DNA of 64,000 nucleotides from Polytrichum commune (Eukaryota; Streptophyta; Polytrichopsida; Polytrichales; Polytrichaceae), in assembly GCA_950295325.1 (NCBI GenBank), contig OX485803.1:29698001-29762000 (forward strand). The letters run 5' to 3'. The notes beneath the pieces were generated by a model. It was not told where the DNA came from, ran no database searches, and saw only the letters and a program-made list of their open reading frames with translations. Both the position numbers and the translations under genes were made by a program. Below, one piece after another: positions 23,628 through 36,345 of this stretch; the stretch's first letter is position 1, and the number at the start of each line of letters is the position of its first letter.

Positions 23628-26244
23628 TGTGAAACCCTAGAGTGGTCCACCACTCCGTGGGATCACTTTTAGTTAGGATGTTAGGATTAAAATTTAGGAT
23701 TCATAGGGAATTTAGGGAAAATCAATTCGTTTAGCATTTAGCCTAGAAGAAGAAAGGTGAATTACGGAGGACTTCGGGCCTTCAACCGGAAGAAACAAAA
23801 ATCTAGTGGAGGGTAAGATTGGCCAAAATGAAAATTAAGTAGTGCTAGAAAATAACGGAGTAGGAAAAAAAACATGCTAGCTAGTAGAAAAAACTAGCTA
23901 ATATTTAAGTTAGTAAATGCTAGGTAAGAAAATATTAGTTTATTACTTAATATAGGCCATATAAAATAATTGGAGGTATTTGACGTAAGAAAGCGAAATC
24001 GGCATGAAAAGTTTTTCAGAAGAAAATAAAAATAACAAAGGGGTTACTTGTCCACTTGCCCTCTTGCTAACTCAATGGCAAAAATTTAGAAATATTCATA
24101 AGATCTCCCGTCAGAGCCACCTCGGCAAAAGGGTGGCAACTTCAACCAGAAAAATCCCCGAGTCTAAATTTTGGGAAATGATTCAAAGAATGAAGGCGGT
24201 GACAAAATGATCCAACCTTTTTTTGAGAGGGTTTAAAAACCCCTCCTTCTATTTTATATTATCTTTTTTCTTTTAAATGCTTAGGCGAAGCCCTACTTCT
24301 ATGTAGTTAGGAAAAAACTTTTATTTTGCCTTATCAATGGCCTACTAGTAAGACTTGACAAAATTCTTTACTATCTCTCATAGTTAGAATGTGTGTTTGT
24401 TAACATACAAAAAATCTTTCTTTGTTTTGTAGAGGTACATTAGATTATATGAATGCAAATGGAGGCATTGTATACCTCAGCTGCCAATGGCATGAACGCT
24501 TAGTTCATGATTTAGAGAAAAATAAATATCATTTTTTTCTTATAAATATTTACTATAGCTATCTGTAGCCTTTTTATTTTTCTGATTTGGTTAAGGTAGC
24601 TATTAGTTATGAATTTGCAAAGATAAAATAGAAAAAGAGGGTGTTCCTTTGGGTAGCTGCTGGATCAGACTAGCTAGCCCAATAAAAGTTATATTTTTTT
24701 CAAGTTAATATTTTGTCTAGCTTTCCAAGGTTGTTTAGATCAATTGATTTGACAAAAGATATGAATTCAATATAAATTTTTGAAGGCTGGATACGTTGTT
24801 TTAGACTTCCTGGTTGACTGCTGCATTACAGGGAGTCTGCTGGATTCATCTTGGCTTAACTTGCTAATAAAATATTTTTTCTCAAATATTTTTTCATAAT
24901 ATTTTTTCAAGGTTGTTTAGAACGTTTGATTTGAATAAGGAATGAATTATATACGAATTTCTAAAGACGGGATACGTAATTTAAGACTTCCTAGTTGACT
25001 GTTATATTACAAGGAGTTTGCTGGATTCATCTTGGCTTAATTTACTGATATCATATTTTTCTTATTTAGATCTTGTTAATAGCTTTCTAATGGTGTATGG
25101 AAAATCTAGATCCAAGTAATAATTAATTTATTATAAATTTTTGAAGTTGGAAGTTGAATAGGTGGGATGGAAGGATTGGTTGAATCGACCTTACTATTCC
25201 AACCCTCATAACTTTTGTATTTCTTATCCGATTAAAATGATTTTTAAATCATTAGAAAGATAATATTGTGCACTAAGTAAATTTATTATGGCTAGGCCTA
25301 AATTACAGTGCAAAAGAAAAAAAATGATGTTTTAATCGTTAATTAATGTAAGTTTTACAATCAAACTAGCTACAAGAAAAAAAAACAAAGTCAACGTCCG
25401 GAAAATAGAGCAAGGAAAGAGGTAGCGGCTCGGCCTACATCGAGCCCGATCAACCAAGGAGAATTGAGGTAAACTAACTAACCCTAGCCTTACATTTAGG
25501 GTTGGAGGGAGCACGACCAAGGTATGCATCTCTAAACCCACTAGCCTATTTTGTAAGGTCAAGTGGTTTGACCACTTGACCGCCAAGAGGTACCTAATTT
25601 CATTATTCTCGGGCCATTTGGTATATTTTGTGGTAGTAATTTTATCTATTAGCAAGTTCCGTATATGGTAAGTCGGATTAATCACCGACATAACCACTCT
25701 AAATGTTGTTGGTGAAAAGATGGAATTAATGATCCGCGAATCCACTATTATGTTGTTAGCCCCGTGAATTGGGAGTAATGGCCCCAATTTATGAAGATTG
25801 TCCAACGTGTTGAACTTATAGGTTGTCCGTCACCCTAGTCCCATTAAATTGCATTTCATAGTTTATCCAGTGTAAACACACTTAATAATTAAAAATATAT
25901 AAAATAAATCATAAATCCTTTATTCTTGTTGACAAGAAACCCAAATAAAAAAACTTAACTCGGTAGGGTGACACCGCTCTTTAAACCGTTGAAATCCAAA
26001 GGGTTTGAGATGTCACTCGACTTTCAATAGACCTGCACGAGGCCTTAGAAGGTTCCGAGCTAAGGGGTGCATCAACCAGGTAAGGGGTGATGTCTAATAT
26101 ATGAATGTAGTAAGGTAGGATGTATAAACATAATTAATTAAATAAGAAAGAATTTTTTGTAAAGGGTGAAACTTAGGCCAACTCCCCCCGCTTAGGAAAT
26201 TAAATATAACTAAATAAAGAAATAAGAAAGAATTGAATGGTCAA

Positions 26245-29200
26245 TGTGGTGTTTTTGGGCACCCCCCTCCGAGGGAGCCTAAAAGTACCGCATAAGCCCT
26301 TCGGTGAGGGTGGCCTGCCTTGGCAGGTGCCCAAGCCATACCCGGTTGTTACGATATTTAATGGGTGTTTTATGTTAGTGGAAATATTTGATAATTGTGT
26401 CGTATCCTTCTGATAGATTGTGCCTAGATTTTAAATGCCTAGGATAATTATTAAGCTTCCTAACGTAATGTCTACTCTATCATAGTTTACGCGCAAACGC
26501 ACCAGCCTTGGGATCAAGACAACTTAACCCTAATAAATGAAATAACTTTACTTTAGGCCACCTCTAATTCTTACTTCTTATATATTAAATTCTCTAAATG
26601 GGGGGACCTTAATTAAGTCCCACCCTCTTAACCTTCATTCTTAGTTTATGGTTGATTGAACAAAGCCTATGTCACTAAGTTCATAATATATGGCATCACC
26701 ACCTACCTGTTTGGTCCACGCCCTAACCCGAACACTTCAAGGCCATGTGCATATCTTTGGAAGGTTGATTAATACTTGCACCCTCCGATCTTTGCCGTCG
26801 GAGGGGTAGTCTCAATCCTCCGAGTTAAGTTTCCGGTTGGTTTTTGCCCACGGGGGTCGTACGAATGTTGTTGGTTATTAATTACTTCAATACGGTTTGA
26901 CCACGAAAATTCAACTTGATGAGACCGGGGAATAAGACAACTTGTGTATTTAACCTGTTGCACAATCTTCAAGGGTTGGGGTCATCACCTCCAACCCTTG
27001 GGGCCAACAACATGATGGTGGTTTTGTGGGTCATTACTCCCACCTTACCACCTACAAACATACAGAGTGGTCATGCCGGTGATTAATCCGGCTTCACCAC
27101 ACACAAACGAGCTATGAATGGAAAACTACTACCACAACATTTAACCGAAAGGCTCCGCACACATGGGAGTTGGAATCCCCCTCGGCGGCTAGGTGGGTGA
27201 TGCCCCCCTAGCCTTACATGGATAGTTGGGTTGGGGTGAGAATTTACCTTTGCCGCGCTCCCTCCAATCCTAAATTGAAGGGTATATGGTTAAAACGCTT
27301 ACCAATTGACTTTCTTATTGGCTTGGCGAGGGTTGGTGCGAAACTTCTACTCCAACGCTAAGCCGCCCACAACACCAACTCGTACCTGCCAACCTTGGAT
27401 GGACGAACCTCTTTTCGTAAGGCATCATACATCCCTTTGATTAAACGGCCACAACTTTTGCTCACAAGCTTCAATTGGAACAATTGTTAGTAATCTGGAA
27501 AGCAAACAACAAGAAATATAACTTACCCAATTATCAAAGCAATTGTATGGATCATCTTAAAGATATGAGCTTACAAAGTCGGCTCTTAGATTTCAAGAGG
27601 CAGCTAGGATACCTTCATTCAATTATTTATAATTTTTTCTTATTAACTTAGATTCTAGCAAGGTTAGACTTTCTAAAAACCTTAAAATCAGATATATAAC
27701 TTGCCTAAATATCAAAACAACTGCATGCTTTCTCTTGCAGGTATGAACTTACAAAGTCAGCTCTTATATTTTAAGAGGCAGTTGGGATACCTTCCTTCAA
27801 ACATTCATAATTCTCACTCCTTGAATTTGATTATGACAAACTTATATTTTCTACAAACTTAACAACAAAAACTATAACACATTTGAATATCAAACCAACT
27901 GGATTATTTGTGTTTTAGTCATGCGCTTGCAAAGTTAGCGCTTGTAATTTAAGAGGCAGCTGAGACATCTTCATTCAAACACTCATAACTTTTGTTCCTT
28001 AACTTTGATTCTAACAATCTTAGGCTTTTTAGAAAACTAACATCAAGGGCTAAATTCAATTAAAATATGAAGGTTAAACTATAGTTTTTACATCCACTAC
28101 ACTCGTTTAAGTGGCATAGCTACTTAGGGGTGTATTAAAAAACACGCTACATTCTCTCAAGAATTCTAACTACAAGAATTCTAACTTATGGCTATATTGA
28201 ATGAATGAGGATATTTCCTCCTTCTAACTACAATTCTAGAAGGCTTCGCCGTGCAAAAAATAAAAATGTGAAGAGAGATTGAAAGGAAAAGAGGGGATTT
28301 TTAAACCCTCTCAAAAAATGGTTGGACCCCTCCGTCACCGGCTCCATTCTTCGAACTTTTCCCGAAATTTTGGCTCGGGATTTTTTTTTCTTGGTTGAGG
28401 TTGTCACCCTCTCGCCGAGGTGGCTCCGACGGAAAACCTTAAAACATTTCTAATTTTTCGCCATCGAGTTGGCAAAGGAGAAAATGGGCAAGTAGTCCCC
28501 TTGCTCTCTTTCTATTTTTTCTTCAAAAATCTTCAAGCTGATTTCGTCTTCTTACGCCAAACACCTCCAATAGTCTTGTGTGACCCCTATTAACTAATAA
28601 ACTAATATTTTCTTAGCAAGCATCAACTAATATTTGTTTAGCTAGCATCTACTAACATTTGCTTAGCTAGCAGTTTTACTAGCTAGCATATTTTTTCTAC
28701 GTCGTTATTTTCTAGCACTACTTAGTTTTCATTTTAACCAACTTTACCCTTTACTAGAATTTTGTTAGTTCCGGTTGAAGGCCCGAGGTCCTTAGTACTT
28801 CACCTTCATTCTTCTCGGCTAACTACTAATTGAACTAGTTTTCCCTAAATTCCCTGTCAATTCTAAATTTTAATGCTATCATTCTAACTAAAAATGATCC
28901 CGCGGAATGGTGGACCACTCTAAGGGCCAAGTTCCATATGCCGGTCCCAGTCCGTTTTTTAAATGGGTGAGAAACGGGTAACATCATCCAAAAAATGGGT
29001 GATGTCACCCATTTTATGGAGGGGTACTTCTATGTGGGGTGCCGGTTTTTTTCGATTTCCTACTTTCTAACTAAATTTGGAGAGTGATAAGACATGACAT
29101 TTTATGAAGGTCACCGACAATGAAGGTCACCTAGATTCTAAAAACATCATAAAATACATGTTCCCTAGAAGTACTCCTCAAAAGAAGGGATTAGTAGAAC

Positions 29201-29483
29201 AAAGTGGCCTTTAGTATCCAAGAGTGTACCCTAGGTGACCGGATGATCCGGTCACCGGAGCTTTCTAACCGGCACATCTCCTTCTCGTTACCGTTAAGAC
29301 CGCCGGTCCTTTGGCACCCGTTCTTGCACAACACAAAATGTGGGACACCCATCCATGGGGGGCATCGGTCCTTGGATGAGAAGGATGGGCACATGACACC
29401 ACCCTCTTTTCACCGGCCCACCCATTTATTTTGAAAAAAACGGACTGGGACCGGCACATGGAATTTGGCCCTAAGGGTTCACA
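26245..29483 (-). mobile_element. Solo LTR, copy 3, inserted in reverse inside copy 2
   Basis: On the plus strand it starts TGTGGTGTTTT and ends GGTTCACA, the inverse of copy 1. Flanks are GTCAA (26,240-26,244) and GTCCA (29,484-29,488), a 5-bp duplication with one change. Copy 1 has the uninterrupted site GAATGGTCCATCAAAT near 8,259. Net length without the MITE it contains is about 2.69 kb. Confidence 0.85.
28924..29471. mobile_element. PIF/Harbinger-type (Tourist-like) MITE, 548 bp
   Basis: Terminal repeats GGGCCAAGTTCCATATGCCG and the inverse (CGGCACATGGAATTTGGCCC) enclose 548 bp, flanked by TAA on both sides (28,921-28,923 and 29,472-29,474). GGGCC ends plus a TAA/TTA duplication are diagnostic of PIF/Harbinger. 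No transposase is present; the frames on both strands inside it overlap each other and are not supported. It sits in LTR copy 3; copies 1 and 2 lack it at this position. Confidence 0.9.
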
Positions 29484-30018
29484 GTCCATCAAATCATCGT
29501 TATTCCGTTCATTAAGCTAGGGGTGGTATGAGTCATACCCGGTTGGTATGTATCAAAGCCATCTCAATTCACAAGTTAGGATTGTCTTGGTTCCAAGGTT
29601 GGTGCGTCTACGCTTAGAATAAGTTGTAGGTTTAGGTTAGAACTAAATATTAAATTGATTAGTGGACTGTAAAGCCATAATAGTAAAAAACTAAGGTCCA
29701 ACCTCCGGAGGTACTACAATGCATATTTAATTCCCCTCCAAAAATCTAAGTATTCACGTTATACACTTATCATCCGGGTTCGGCTTGGGCATCTGCAAGT
29801 GCAGGCCACCTTTACCGAAGGGTTTGTGTGATATTTTTAGGCTCCCTCGGAAGGAGGTGGCTCAAAAGGAGGTGACCCATCTTCAACTGGAAGTTATTTA
29901 GCTCTCATCATCCTCTGCTTACACACTAGCACATGTGGTTAGAATATTCAATCATTCATCAATATTTCTAGTTACCTTACACAAGGCCATGGAAGTTTAC
30001 CGTTTGGCATTTGTTTTT

Positions 30019-30767
30019 GGGGATTGCTATTTCCACACATTTTTTGGCTAGATTCACACCTTTTTGCCAGTTCAGTTGCCGTGTCACTGAGGCGCTATAT
30101 ATGAGATTCTTCATAGTGCATCCGGACCGTTGATCCACCAAGGCCCATCCAAGGGCCTCAATGATCCTAGGTGGCAGTGGGGTGGGGGGCGCGGGTGGTG
30201 CTTGCCACCAAGGCGGGTGGGGCCGTGGGCCTCATGTCTTTTTTGGGGAGGCCGGACTTATTAGGGTGGTGTCAGGCCTAGTGGCTAGGCGGGCCCAGTG
30301 GCTAGGCCTACTTATTATATAACTAGTTGATTACCCTTACTCTACTTACTAAATGACTACTGTAGTTGGTTAGCCTTACTCTACTTACTAAATGACTAGT
30401 TGGTTACCCTTCGTCTACTTACTAAATAACTAGAGGAAGGGTAACCAACTAGTCATTTAGTAAGTAGAGTAAGGCTAACCAACTAGTTATATAATAAGTA
30501 GGCCTAGCCACTAGGCCCGACACCACCCTAAGTCCAGCCTCCCCAAAAAAGACATGAGGCCCACGGCCTCACCCCGCCTTGGTGGCAAGCACCACCCCCG
30601 CCCCCCACCCCACCGCCACCTAGGATCATTGAGGCCCTTGGATGGGCCTTGGTGGATCAACGGTCCGGATGCACCATGAAGAATCTCATATATAGCGCCT
30701 CAGTGACACGGCAACCGAACCGGCAAAAAGGTGTGAATCTAGCCAAAAAAGGTGTGGAAATAGCAAT
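30019..30767. mobile_element. Long-TIR element, copy 3 (0.75 kb)
   Basis: The left end GGGGATTGCTATTTCCACAC is intact. The right end stops at AGCAAT, missing the last four C bases and the target duplication. The centre is nearly gone, so the two arms almost meet near 30,433. The uninterrupted site survives in unit A at about 19,450-19,475. Confidence 0.85.
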
Positions 30768-32127
30768 TATAATTAGCGTTTGAAAGAGTAGGGTTGTTTG
30801 AAACTCATACATATGCAAAGTATACTACATATTGCGTTTACTAACATATGGCATTTTATGTCACTATGGTAACTTTTCTAATGATATTTCTTATCAATAA
30901 GTCTATAATATTGTCATCCCAACTTACTTTTAGTTCATTCAAAATCCAATCATTGAAAACACAGTTTGATATATTCAGCATCCTAACACATATATATGTA
31001 ATGAACTTATTGCCATGGATGATTGAAATTGAGATGAAAAACCACTTGGTAAGTGACAAAAATTGCAACATTGTGAATCTATAATGACCAAATGTTTTTC
31101 AAGGAATAACTTATAATGTTAGTTTTACATTAAACAATGTTGGTGACACTACACATGCGGCTTACAATTTGTGTTGAGCAAATAAAGTTGGTAACACTAG
31201 AATAGAATATTTAGTCCAGTGTTGGATGACTCTTCAGCCCATCCACAACCAATTTTTTCAACCAAAGCCATAGAGTTGATAAGCAAGATTTTTTGACATG
31301 AACATCATGTTTCAATCCTTTTTTTTATTGTTGTTGTGATGACCTCAAAATTTGATCTCATATTTCATGGAAATGTTATTCATAGGCTCCAAAGCGGTTT
31401 GCACTTTTCACATATAAGTCGCATATTATATCTTGGTTGTTAAAAAATATCACATGAGTATTATGCACAATGTATGGTTGTGACATTGAGGAGTTAGATA
31501 AGTAAAAATGGAGTCTTGAAGCAACATGAGGTGGTGGGGGAGGGGGGGGGGGGGATATTGTGTTTGCTTCTTGTAATTGGACACTCAAATTTGAGTTGAC
31601 GCTTGTAATTAAGAATGAATATTGAAAAGACATATGTTATGATGAGATTTGACTATGTGCTCAATATATAGACATGATTCTAGGCTTAAAAGTTAACACA
31701 ATTGGGAAGGATCAAATTGATGTGATCTTTCAAAAATGAAAGGGAATCTTCACTTTGAAGTTTAACCAATTATATAGCCTTTGCATCTCTACTTTGATTT
31801 TATAAGCATAAAGGATGAAATGTCAATGTACATGATATGCAATTGTTAATAGGACGAGACAATTTGTGCTTTCATCCAATATTGTCTATGGCATTGACAA
31901 GTGCTCAAAGTAGATCCAAATACTATGAAATTTGAGGTTAGACATCTAGCTTGATGTACTAATTGAAATGACCCCCATGTTCTAGGGAATATTTACTCCT
32001 AAAATACAGATTTTGATTACAAAAGTGTACATCACTAGAACATGGATATCTATAAGAACCTAGGGTTGATCTCAAGTTACACAAGTGAACAACAAATTGA
32101 AAATTATATCTGATTCATATGGTCTCC

Positions 32128-33308
32128 AGATTATCCATGCTAACAATTATCCATACTATTCCCTTTCAATTACTAACAAGACTCAGTTAAAAGAAGTCCC
32201 TCTCATACCTGAAACTATGCTTAATTATATGATGGTTTTATGCATTTCTACCAATTTGGACCCATCACCTTCTGAGCACACGATGGGAACATGTGAATAG
32301 TAAATCTCCCAAATGCCAGGAAGTTATAGGGCCCTTGTGTCTAAATGAGGGCTTGGCTTGGTCTTGTTGGTATGAAAAAAGGGTCACTATACACTAGAGC
32401 TTGAGGGCCCTTGACCAGTGTACATGTGATTGGTTGAGGAGTCAAAGGCGGTCCAAGTTCACTTTACGTGCGATCCTGAGGGTTTGAGGGACCAAAGATA
32501 TTCGAATAAACAAAAAAATTACATGGAGTCTTACATGGTAATATTGTATTAGGTCCAGTAAAAAGAGTTGCGTCTAATGCAAGATCCAAGATTGTGATAA
32601 GTAATTGAATTGCCATTGGCCGCACAAATATTATTTTGTCATGATGGGAACTTAGATGTATGGTCTACCTACTATTTTAGATTGTCCGTAAAATATGTTG
32701 TAGTCCCTCAACATGGTCCACTTTCACTTGACACTAAGCTTTGAAAGCCCATCAATTGCAATTGGATTTCACTCCCCACAGTATGACCTTTGGATGAATT
32801 TCAAGGACCCCTAGATTTTCATGATCATGGCTTTTGGTCCATGCGTAAATTGACCCTTAGTTCAATGTCCGGGGGGAGGTTTTTGAACATAATCACTCTA
32901 AATCCCAATGTTTCCAGGTCCAACCAGTTACATGTTTGAGGTCTATTCCATAGATTCTTCTAAAATGATCAGTAATTTTCCTGAACTTCAAGGCAGTAAT
33001 GATCAGTAATTCTCCCTGTTCGTTGCCTTAGCTAGATAGTGTTGTGAGATGACATCGAGGTTTGGAGAGTCAGAATAGGTAATGTTGTCATCAGGCCTAC
33101 AGTTCCAACTTTTGGAAGAAAGGATTTAATTGATGAGGTCACTGACATATACAAAGTTACTTACTAGATTGTGACATCAAATATCCATGTCCCTTAAGGT
33201 AGATGCTGCTAATATGGACACCTCCAACTATGTGGAATCATCCAATTGATGGAATGATCATTAGAAGCTTTAGTAGGTTAGCAATTGTAAATCGGGACCA
33301 AAGAATTT
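32128..33308. mobile_element. Insertion in unit B, identity unknown
   Basis: Absent from unit A, where the sequence is continuous at about 22,515. Its right half contains an AACCGGTT-type repeat (32,875-33,010) and a block at 33,050-33,200 shared with 36,476-36,600 (TTTGGAGAGTCAG, AAGTTACTTACTAGATTG). No terminal repeats or target duplication were paired. Confidence 0.5.
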
Positions 33309-33505
33309 GAAAGTCGTTGAAATTGGAGTTGAGGAAGGTGTTGATCTAGGTTCTAGAATCAAAGGCTTTCTACTTTTTAATTTGGGAAACTCTTTTATTG
33401 TTCAATGTTATGTAAGTGGATGACATCATTAGCTTCTACATGAGTCTTCAATGTCAATATTGGTTGTGCCATGTCTCGAAAGTGGTCATGGGTAATATAA
33501 AATGT

Positions 33506-34985
33506 TGTTGGATTAGCTTTTCATTATAGAATACGCACAATACAAGTTGGTCAACACCATCACAGCCATAGGCTGCCTCCAAATTTGCCCATCTCGTCCA
33601 CAAAAATTCAAATGTGTCATAACTTGGTGGATAGCACTCCTTATTATGGAGGATGGTGGGTGTACTTTGACTTTTGCGAAGGTGGCTAGCCCAAATATCA
33701 TCAAGGTGGTGGTGAAATCACCACTCACCCACCAAATTAGAGCAATTATATCGCTAATTAAGAGCCAAAAATAGGTGTCCAATTAAGGAAGCTAACCGAA
33801 TTAGCCCCATCTACCTTAGTAGCTTCCACAATCTCAAACTTGTTCATTTCAATTTGGAAGGCTTCAATATTGTAGTCTCTAACTTGGGGTGCAACTCCTT
33901 ATACACCACATGTCTCAGGGAGTGCACTATTCATTAAAACCAAGTATCACGTGCGTGCATGCCCCTTATTAAAATACCCCTGTATACATTTTATTTTTGC
34001 TAAAATCAAGCAATATACTTACAAATCTCATTGCTTCAAAATACATTTCCATATGTACACAAGGGACCAAGGGTCCAAATTCAAGTACAGAAATTGAATA
34101 TAACATGTGTACAAATGTTTGGAAATGCAAAAATATGGCCCTATTATATGTATACTATCAAATCATGGATTTTTAGTTATAAAGTCGTTAAAGACTTTTT
34201 CATCACTTGGATGAAGTTCGTACGTGTCTGTTTCAGCATCATACGTCAAATTGGCCAAAGCAATAACCGTATCCAATTCTACCATAATAAGATATGTGAG
34301 ATCATAACTCCAAATAAGGTTGTTACTTAGTGGATGAAAAAACGCATGATTCTTGGTCTAGGTCTAACTTGAACGTGTAAACGCGTAAACCCGTACTTTA
34401 CATATATTTTTCTATAGCCTTATCTCCAACCTCATGTACATCTACTTCCTGCTTAATAGCAATATGTCTCTTGTACGTACATTGTGTACATGCTTGTTCT
34501 AAATAATACCCCTTTTGTGCACGCACGTGTATATTTACAGTACTTGAACAGTGCACTCCCTGGGCCACATGTATACATGTTGTGATACGTACAATTTAAT
34601 TGACAATGTGGGAGTGACAATCAAGCTTTTATTAGTCTACTAGCATATGAGTCCTAGATAATTGACTTGCAGCTTTGAAGAAATATGCAAATCTATCATC
34701 ATGATAGATTTGTACATATTCTAGTGATGCATCACAAATTTGTAGGGACATGATGTCATATAAGGGGTATTAATTTACTGTCGGTTGCAAATATATTTAG
34801 GGCTAGGATGTCCTTTTTCTTGGTAATGTAGATATACAGGAGAATCCATTTAATATTCTTTATACAACATTGAAACTTGTATATAATATCACAACGAGAA
34901 CACACACACACAAGATTATAGAAAGCTATGATGAAATATTAAAAGTATTTTTTGTCAACAAATGGTAGAGGCTTGTTTTTTGGGT
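33506..34985. mobile_element. Second insertion in unit B, composite
   Basis: Absent from unit A (continuous near 22,710). Opposite-strand frames of 75-89 codons at 33,513-33,782 have no motif. The stretch 34,000-34,620 resembles 4,400-4,600 and, more weakly, 16,690-16,770 and 38,340-38,420. Ends not defined. Confidence 0.4.
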
Positions 34986-35573
34986 TTTCTTTTCTTTTCT
35001 TTTCTTGTATAAACTTGTTATGGTATTTCTCTATATTTTATTTTTCTGTGGTATACATATATCTTGCTATTTCTCAACTATAGTTGCTATTATATCCTTT
35101 TTAGGTCCTAATTTACCCAGAACCGTATATAGGGTATAAACTTGAATGTGACACACACATGTGATATATGCTCTTAATGAATGATGTTGTAGCCCCTGAG
35201 TAACAACATCCACTAATTAGATGAGACAATTCCGAAATTGATTCAACGGTCATGATTTTCTATGGAGTTGGACGTGCCCACAATATAGCCACGCACATCC
35301 CCCCCGCCCCCGCCCCCATACAAATGAAATAACAAAACAAAACAAAACAAAACCATTGGGATCTGAAAGAAGAGAGGGAAACCTTCTCTTGGAGACACCC
35401 GGTAGAATCATATTGTAGAGATCACTCTATCTCATCTTTACTAGTGCTAGAATGTAGTTCCCACACGGGGATTAAAGAGGGTCTCAAACAATGTAAGATT
35501 GCCATGTGGCAAAACTTGAGGAGAAAATAATTAGTTTGTGTTGAAGTACAGAGCCCTCTTCCCTACACACATA

Positions 35574-36120
35574 TGTATCTTACCTTAGCCCAAGCATACA
35601 AGAGGTAATTGGGAGATAGGAAGTGACATACATGCTGACAGGTATATGTCATCCTCCAAAGGTTTCCAACTTTCAGTGATCATTCTTCTCATTCTTCTCA
35701 GTTCCATCTCAAACACACAGATTCTGAAAATCATTGTCATGTCAAATGTCAATGTGAAGGCAGCTTGGCCTGGAGAATGTAACGACCCCATATAAGGTTG
35801 AGGCATCTATAACCAATAAAATAAGAGAGTTTGCATCTATTTAGCACGAGTAATAGCGGAGAATTATTTTGAAGTCAGAAACTCAATCATTATGATAGTT
35901 TTTTTTGGAAAGAGAAACAAATGCTTAGGAGAATGTAATTTTTTTTAAAGAAAATCATGAATATGGAAATTGTTGCAAATTTGAAGCAGTTAAGTTACGG
36001 TTACACATAATTTATTGATGGGTCAACCCATAACTGCTCATCAAAATGCTAATACTTGGCTATAATGGTTGTCATAAATCTTATGAGGGTAATTTATCAC
36101 AAGTCATCACCACCTATGAT
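35574..36120. other. No supported gene
   Basis: A 73-codon minus frame at 35,585-35,806 has no motif. Remaining DNA is AT-rich. Confidence 0.4.
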
Positions 36121-36129
36121 TAGGGAGAC

Positions 36130-36345
36130 CGGCAGTTAGTTATAGGTAAACCGGTTGAGTTTAAAAAACGACCGTTTGAAATTCAAGACTGCATGCAAAT
36201 TACCGATCATTTTAGAGGAATTTATAAAAAAAATACCCCAATTCAATAAATGAAAGCTGAAGGATGTCACATGTAACCGGTTGGACTTGCAAACACTAGG
36301 ATCTCAACGGATTATGCCCAAAATCTCCCCCATCATTGGTCACCA
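36130..36345 (-). repeat. AACCGGTT-type dispersed repeat
   Basis: Contains AAACCGGTTGAGTTTAA, TAACCGGTTGGACTTG and TTATGCCCAAAATC in the same order as the copies at 17.1 and 46.2 kb. Confidence 0.65.

Larger units (their letters stand above)
23628..29866 (+). mobile_element. Solo LTR, copy 2, split by copy 3
   Basis: The left part (23,628-26,244) and right part (29,489 to about 29,866) align with copy 1 in order. The right end lacks the ACCACA terminus and the TCCAT duplication and runs directly into duplicated unit B, so a rearrangement or deletion has removed the true end. Copy 2 has about 160 bases near 25,925-26,090 that copy 1 lacks. Confidence 0.8.
29878..35573 (+). repeat. Duplicated unit B, with three insertions
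   Basis: Matches unit A in order, interrupted by long-TIR copy 3 (30,019-30,767), unrelated DNA at about 32,128-33,308, and unrelated DNA at about 33,506-34,985. It also has an extra ~140 bases near 31,435-31,580, including a 14-15-base G run near 31,540. Unit B begins exactly where LTR copy 2 stops. Confidence 0.8.

Noticed and set aside
25332-25805. 157-codon minus frame in LTR copy 2
   Set aside because: Shortened in copy 1 (86 codons) and not intact in copy 3; no motif, so no sign of selection.
29204-29492. Three overlapping frames inside the PIF-type MITE
   Set aside because: MITEs lack coding capacity, the frames overlap on both strands, and none resembles a PIF transposase.
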